A DNA stretch of 7,699 nucleotides. Source: an uncultured Tannerella sp. (GTDB taxonomy: Bacteria > Bacteroidota > Bacteroidia > Bacteroidales > Tannerellaceae). This document shows, piece after piece, positions 5,319-7,699 of the stretch. A program made the translations under genes and the position numbers. The notes beneath the pieces are model-generated. The model saw only the letters and a program-made list of their open reading frames with translations. It was not told where the DNA came from and made no database searches. Positions within the stretch are counted from its first letter, which is position 1, and each line of letters starts with the position of its first letter. The stretch spans positions 1 through 7,699 of the forward strand of contig CALHPT010000187.1 of NCBI GenBank assembly GCA_938036405.1, in the 5' to 3' direction.

Positions 5319-6386
5319 ATGAATACGTTCGGAAATAACTACCGCCTGACCACCTTCGGCGAGTCGCACGGCACAGCCATTGGCGGTATCATCGACGGCT
5401 GCCCCTCCGGCATTGAGGTGGACACGACCTTTATTCAAAACGAACTCAACCGCCGTCGGCCGGGACAGTCCGCGCTGACCACATCACGCAACGAACCCGA
5501 CACGGTCGAGTTTCTATCCGGGCTTTACGAGGGGCGCACTTCTGGCACCCCCATCGCCTTCCTCGTCCGTAACCGCGATCAGCACTCGAAGGATTACGAT
5601 GCGATGCGCGACCTCTATCGTCCGTCGCATGCAGACTATACCTATCAAATGAAGTACGGCATCCGCGATCCGCGTGGTGGCGGACGTAGCTCGGCACGCA
5701 CCACCATCGCACAATGTGTTGGCGGTGCCATGGCCAAACTAGCCCTGCAACCCGAGGGCATCACCGTCCGCGCCTATACCTCGCAGGTGGGGTGTATCCG
5801 CCTCGATGGCACGTATCGCGACTATGACCTTACGCTCACTGAAACGAACCCCGTGCGATGTCCCGACGCACGCAAGGCCGCCGAGATGGAGACGCTGATC
5901 CGTCGCGTCAAGGAGCAAGGCGACACAGTGGGCGGCGTCATCACGGGCGTCATCACGGGCGTGCCCGTCGGCCTCGGCGAACCCGTCTTTGGAAAGCTGC
6001 ACGCCGCACTCGGAGCCGCCATGCTCGGCATCAATGCCGTGAAGGGCTTCGACTACGGCGACGGCTTTGACGCTCCCCTCTACTTCGGTTCGGAACATAA
6101 CGACACCTTCTGCAACGACCGCGGCCGCATCGCCACTCGCACGAACTATTCGGGCGGCATACAGGGCGGCATCTCCAACGGCGAAGACATCTATTTCCGC
6201 GTTGCCTTCAAGGCTGTGGCCACCTTACTACGCGAGCAACAGACGGTCGATCGCAACGGACGCGAAACGGTTATAAACGTGAAAGGACGCCAGGATCCGT
6301 GCGTCCTTCCCCGTGCAGTGCCGCTCGTCGAGGCGATGGCGGCGATGACCATGCTGGATTATTTGTTGCTCATGAAGAGCCGTTGA
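5319..6386 (+). CDS. aroC: Chorismate synthase
   Basis: AroC converts 5-enolpyruvylshikimate-3-phosphate to chorismate, the last shikimate step, using reduced FMN without net redox change. The 355-residue product has the standard family length. Signature 1 GESHGTAIGGIIDGCP is at residues 14-29 with catalytic His17. The second catalytic His104 is in RPSHADYTY (101-109). The GGGRSSAR block that contacts substrate and FMN is at 120-127. The C-terminal signature GRQDPCVLPRAVPLVEAM is at 323-340, where Gln325 replaces the His usually found (GRHDP); Asp326 is kept. The ATG at 5319 gives the typical start MNTFGNNYRLTTFGESHG; an upstream in-frame ATG at 5256 lies within the slyD terminator and is rejected. 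No promoter motif is obvious in the short gap after that terminator. The last 28 bp overlap the 3' end of the convergent S41 protease gene. Confidence 0.96.
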   Translation: MNTFGNNYRLTTFGESHGTAIGGIIDGCPSGIEVDTTFIQNELNRRRPGQSALTTSRNEPDTVEFLSGLYEGRTSGTPIAFLVRNRDQHSKDYDAMRDLYRPSHADYTYQMKYGIRDPRGGGRSSARTTIAQCVGGAMAKLALQPEGITVRAYTSQVGCIRLDGTYRDYDLTLTETNPVRCPDARKAAEMETLIRRVKEQGDTVGGVITGVITGVPVGLGEPVFGKLHAALGAAMLGINAVKGFDYGDGFDAPLYFGSEHNDTFCNDRGRIATRTNYSGGIQGGISNGEDIYFRVAFKAVATLLREQQTVDRNGRETVINVKGRQDPCVLPRAVPLVEAMAAMTMLDYLLLMKSR

Positions 6387-7699
6387 CCGGCTGGCGGCGT
6401 ATCGATAGCCTTACCGTTCAGCGGGCGGTTCGGGTTATCGATGGGCAGCTCGCGGAGCGCAGGCAGTATGCGGCGTGAGCGTGCTTTAGCCATCTGCTTG
6501 CCTGTGATCAGCTCCAGCGCCTTGCCCAGCAGCGGGTCACGCTCATCACCGAAAGGATAGAGCTCCTGCAGCCGCTCTTTCACGACGTACTTCGGCGCGA
6601 AGCCGCGCGGGAATTCGTCTTTGCGTGTGTTGGAGAACTTGTAAATCATCACGTACATGCCCCAGCTTTGGATCCCTTGATAGGAAACTACCGGCTTGTT
6701 ATTGTGGTAGTACCAATTCTTAACACGAGCTAGATAGTCTGGTTGTAGGACGATACCACCGCAGAACTTACCGTGTGTCGTATCGCCGATCTGTACCACA
6801 TCCATGTACGGAGTGAGCCCCGTCAGGGTCAATTCTGAGGCAGAGGCTGTGCCCTTGCCCGTAAGGATATAGATGCGGCTGAGGTTCATGTTTATGTCCA
6901 GTGTATCGGCGAAGTATTCATAGATCTCGTCCCTGTCATCTGGGTTGTCCAAACGCTTCTGCCACGTTTCATTCCAAGTCTTGAGTAGATAGGCTTCCTT
7001 CTTCTTTACAACCGCTTCAGGCGCGAGGATACTGCAAAGTAGATTAGCGGTGCTGACATAGCCGCCACCGTTGTAGCGCAGATCGAGCACGACGTCTGTT
7101 ACGCCAGCTGTCTTAAAACGCGTGAAGACCTTCAGTAGCGCCTTTTGCGACTTTTCCGTGTAGTCCGTGTAGCAAAGGTAGCCTACGCGATGCCCATCTT
7201 TATTGATCACGGTGTCCTTGAGAATGGGATCTTGATACATTTCTACAGCAGTCATGGCGATGGAGGTCGGGTCGACCGAGAGCTTCTTCTCCTTGAGGAT
7301 GCCTTTGTTGACTACGATGGTAGGCTTGTCGTAGAGGTCGGCATAATTCTTCACTGTGATGGGTTCGCCGTTCAGCTTGAGCAGGAAGTCGCCGCGTCGG
7401 ATGCCTGCGCGGTCGGCCGGCGAGCCGGGGTAGACGTAACGGACGATGGCAAAGAGTTCATCTGTGTCGCCGATATAGCTGAATCGGAGGTTGAAACCAT
7501 AGGTGGTCGATACGCCAGCGAAGGCCTGCGTCCAAGCCCTAGCGTTGTCAGTGAGGTTTGTCCAGCGATCATCTTTATAGATCAAACGTTTGAAAAACTC
7601 ATTTGAGCTTTTCTCCTTCGTGTAGTCTATCGACGTCCAATTTATGGTGGAACTCCACACGTAAAATTCATTCAGGCCATCGTAGATAAATCGATTAAC
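6359..7699 (-). CDS. S41-family (C-terminal processing) peptidase, N-terminus beyond the right edge
   Basis: S41 peptidases are serine proteases with a Ser-Lys dyad and usually a PDZ domain that presents substrate C-termini; in Bacteroidetes many are envelope lipoproteins. The frame has its stop at 6359-6361 and stays open to the right edge, showing 446 residues. A GTG at 7660 is in frame but is only Val14 of the visible part: the upstream codons read VNRFIYDGLNEFYV, a typical N-terminal block of this family, so the true start and any lipoprotein signal lie outside the window. A PDZ domain covers about residues 73-128 (PGSPADRAGIRRGD). The S41 core has VVLDLRYNGGGYV at about 203-215, catalytic Ser288 in TASASEL (codon 6836-6838), and Lys311 in GDTTHGKFCGG (codon 6767-6769). 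The dyad is intact, so it should be active. The last codons run antisense into aroC. Confidence 0.92.
   Translation of the reverse strand, partial: VNRFIYDGLNEFYVWSSTINWTSIDYTKEKSSNEFFKRLIYKDDRWTNLTDNARAWTQAFAGVSTTYGFNLRFSYIGDTDELFAIVRYVYPGSPADRAGIRRGDFLLKLNGEPITVKNYADLYDKPTIVVNKGILKEKKLSVDPTSIAMTAVEMYQDPILKDTVINKDGHRVGYLCYTDYTEKSQKALLKVFTRFKTAGVTDVVLDLRYNGGGYVSTANLLCSILAPEAVVKKKEAYLLKTWNETWQKRLDNPDDRDEIYEYFADTLDINMNLSRIYILTGKGTASASELTLTGLTPYMDVVQIGDTTHGKFCGGIVLQPDYLARVKNWYYHNNKPVVSYQGIQSWGMYVMIYKFSNTRKDEFPRGFAPKYVVKERLQELYPFGDERDPLLGKALELITGKQMAKARSRRILPALRELPIDNPNRPLNGKAIDTPPAGQRLFMSNK

Noticed and set aside
5929..5971. Tandem 12-bp repeat GGCGTCATCACG inside aroC
   Set aside because: It encodes GVITGVITGVP, which matches the normal length and pattern of AroC at this site, so it reflects codon choice rather than an insertion.

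Overview
The window looks like the chromosome of a GC-rich member of the Bacteroidales. Three things point there. The -7 promoter motif of the phylum (TAnnTTTG) occurs before three genes. The start codons have no Shine-Dalgarno sequence. The S41 protease begins like the Bacteroides/Porphyromonas/Tannerella lipoprotein proteases. The genus cannot be settled from this sequence; a Tannerellaceae, Porphyromonadaceae or Rikenellaceae member would fit. All recognisable genes are chromosomal housekeeping or metabolic genes, and no transposase, integrase, phage gene, tRNA or rRNA was seen.

Layout, left to right. (1) Positions 1-1390 on the minus strand are one uninterrupted reading frame. It begins at 1390 and runs off the left edge. 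It encodes a large protein I do not recognise, possibly with an OB/S1-like fold near its visible end. (2) Positions 1391-2331 are a gene-poor, divergent intergenic region of about 940 bp. It holds a promoter for the left gene, seven tandem units with an exact 41-bp period each carrying a palindrome of about 20 bp, a cluster of nested inverted repeats, and a fumC promoter. (3) Positions 2332-6386 carry four plus-strand genes. These are class II fumarase (fumC), a tRNA1(Val) adenine-N6 methyltransferase of the YfiC/TrmN6 type, a SlyD-like FKBP prolyl isomerase with a Cys/His metal-binding tail, and chorismate synthase (aroC). Terminators or promoters separate most of them, so they look like separately transcribed neighbours rather than one operon. 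(4) Positions 6359-7699 on the minus strand hold an S41 (C-terminal processing) protease. It is cut by the right edge and overlaps the 3' end of aroC by 28 bp, tail to tail.

Functionally the genes are not one pathway: fumarase belongs to the TCA/fumarate branch, AroC finishes the shikimate pathway, TrmN6 modifies tRNA, and SlyD and the S41 protease handle protein folding and turnover. No defence system or other known multi-gene accessory system was found. The most unusual item is the phased 41-bp palindrome array between the unknown left gene and fumC. It is not CRISPR-like and is not explained by any gene.
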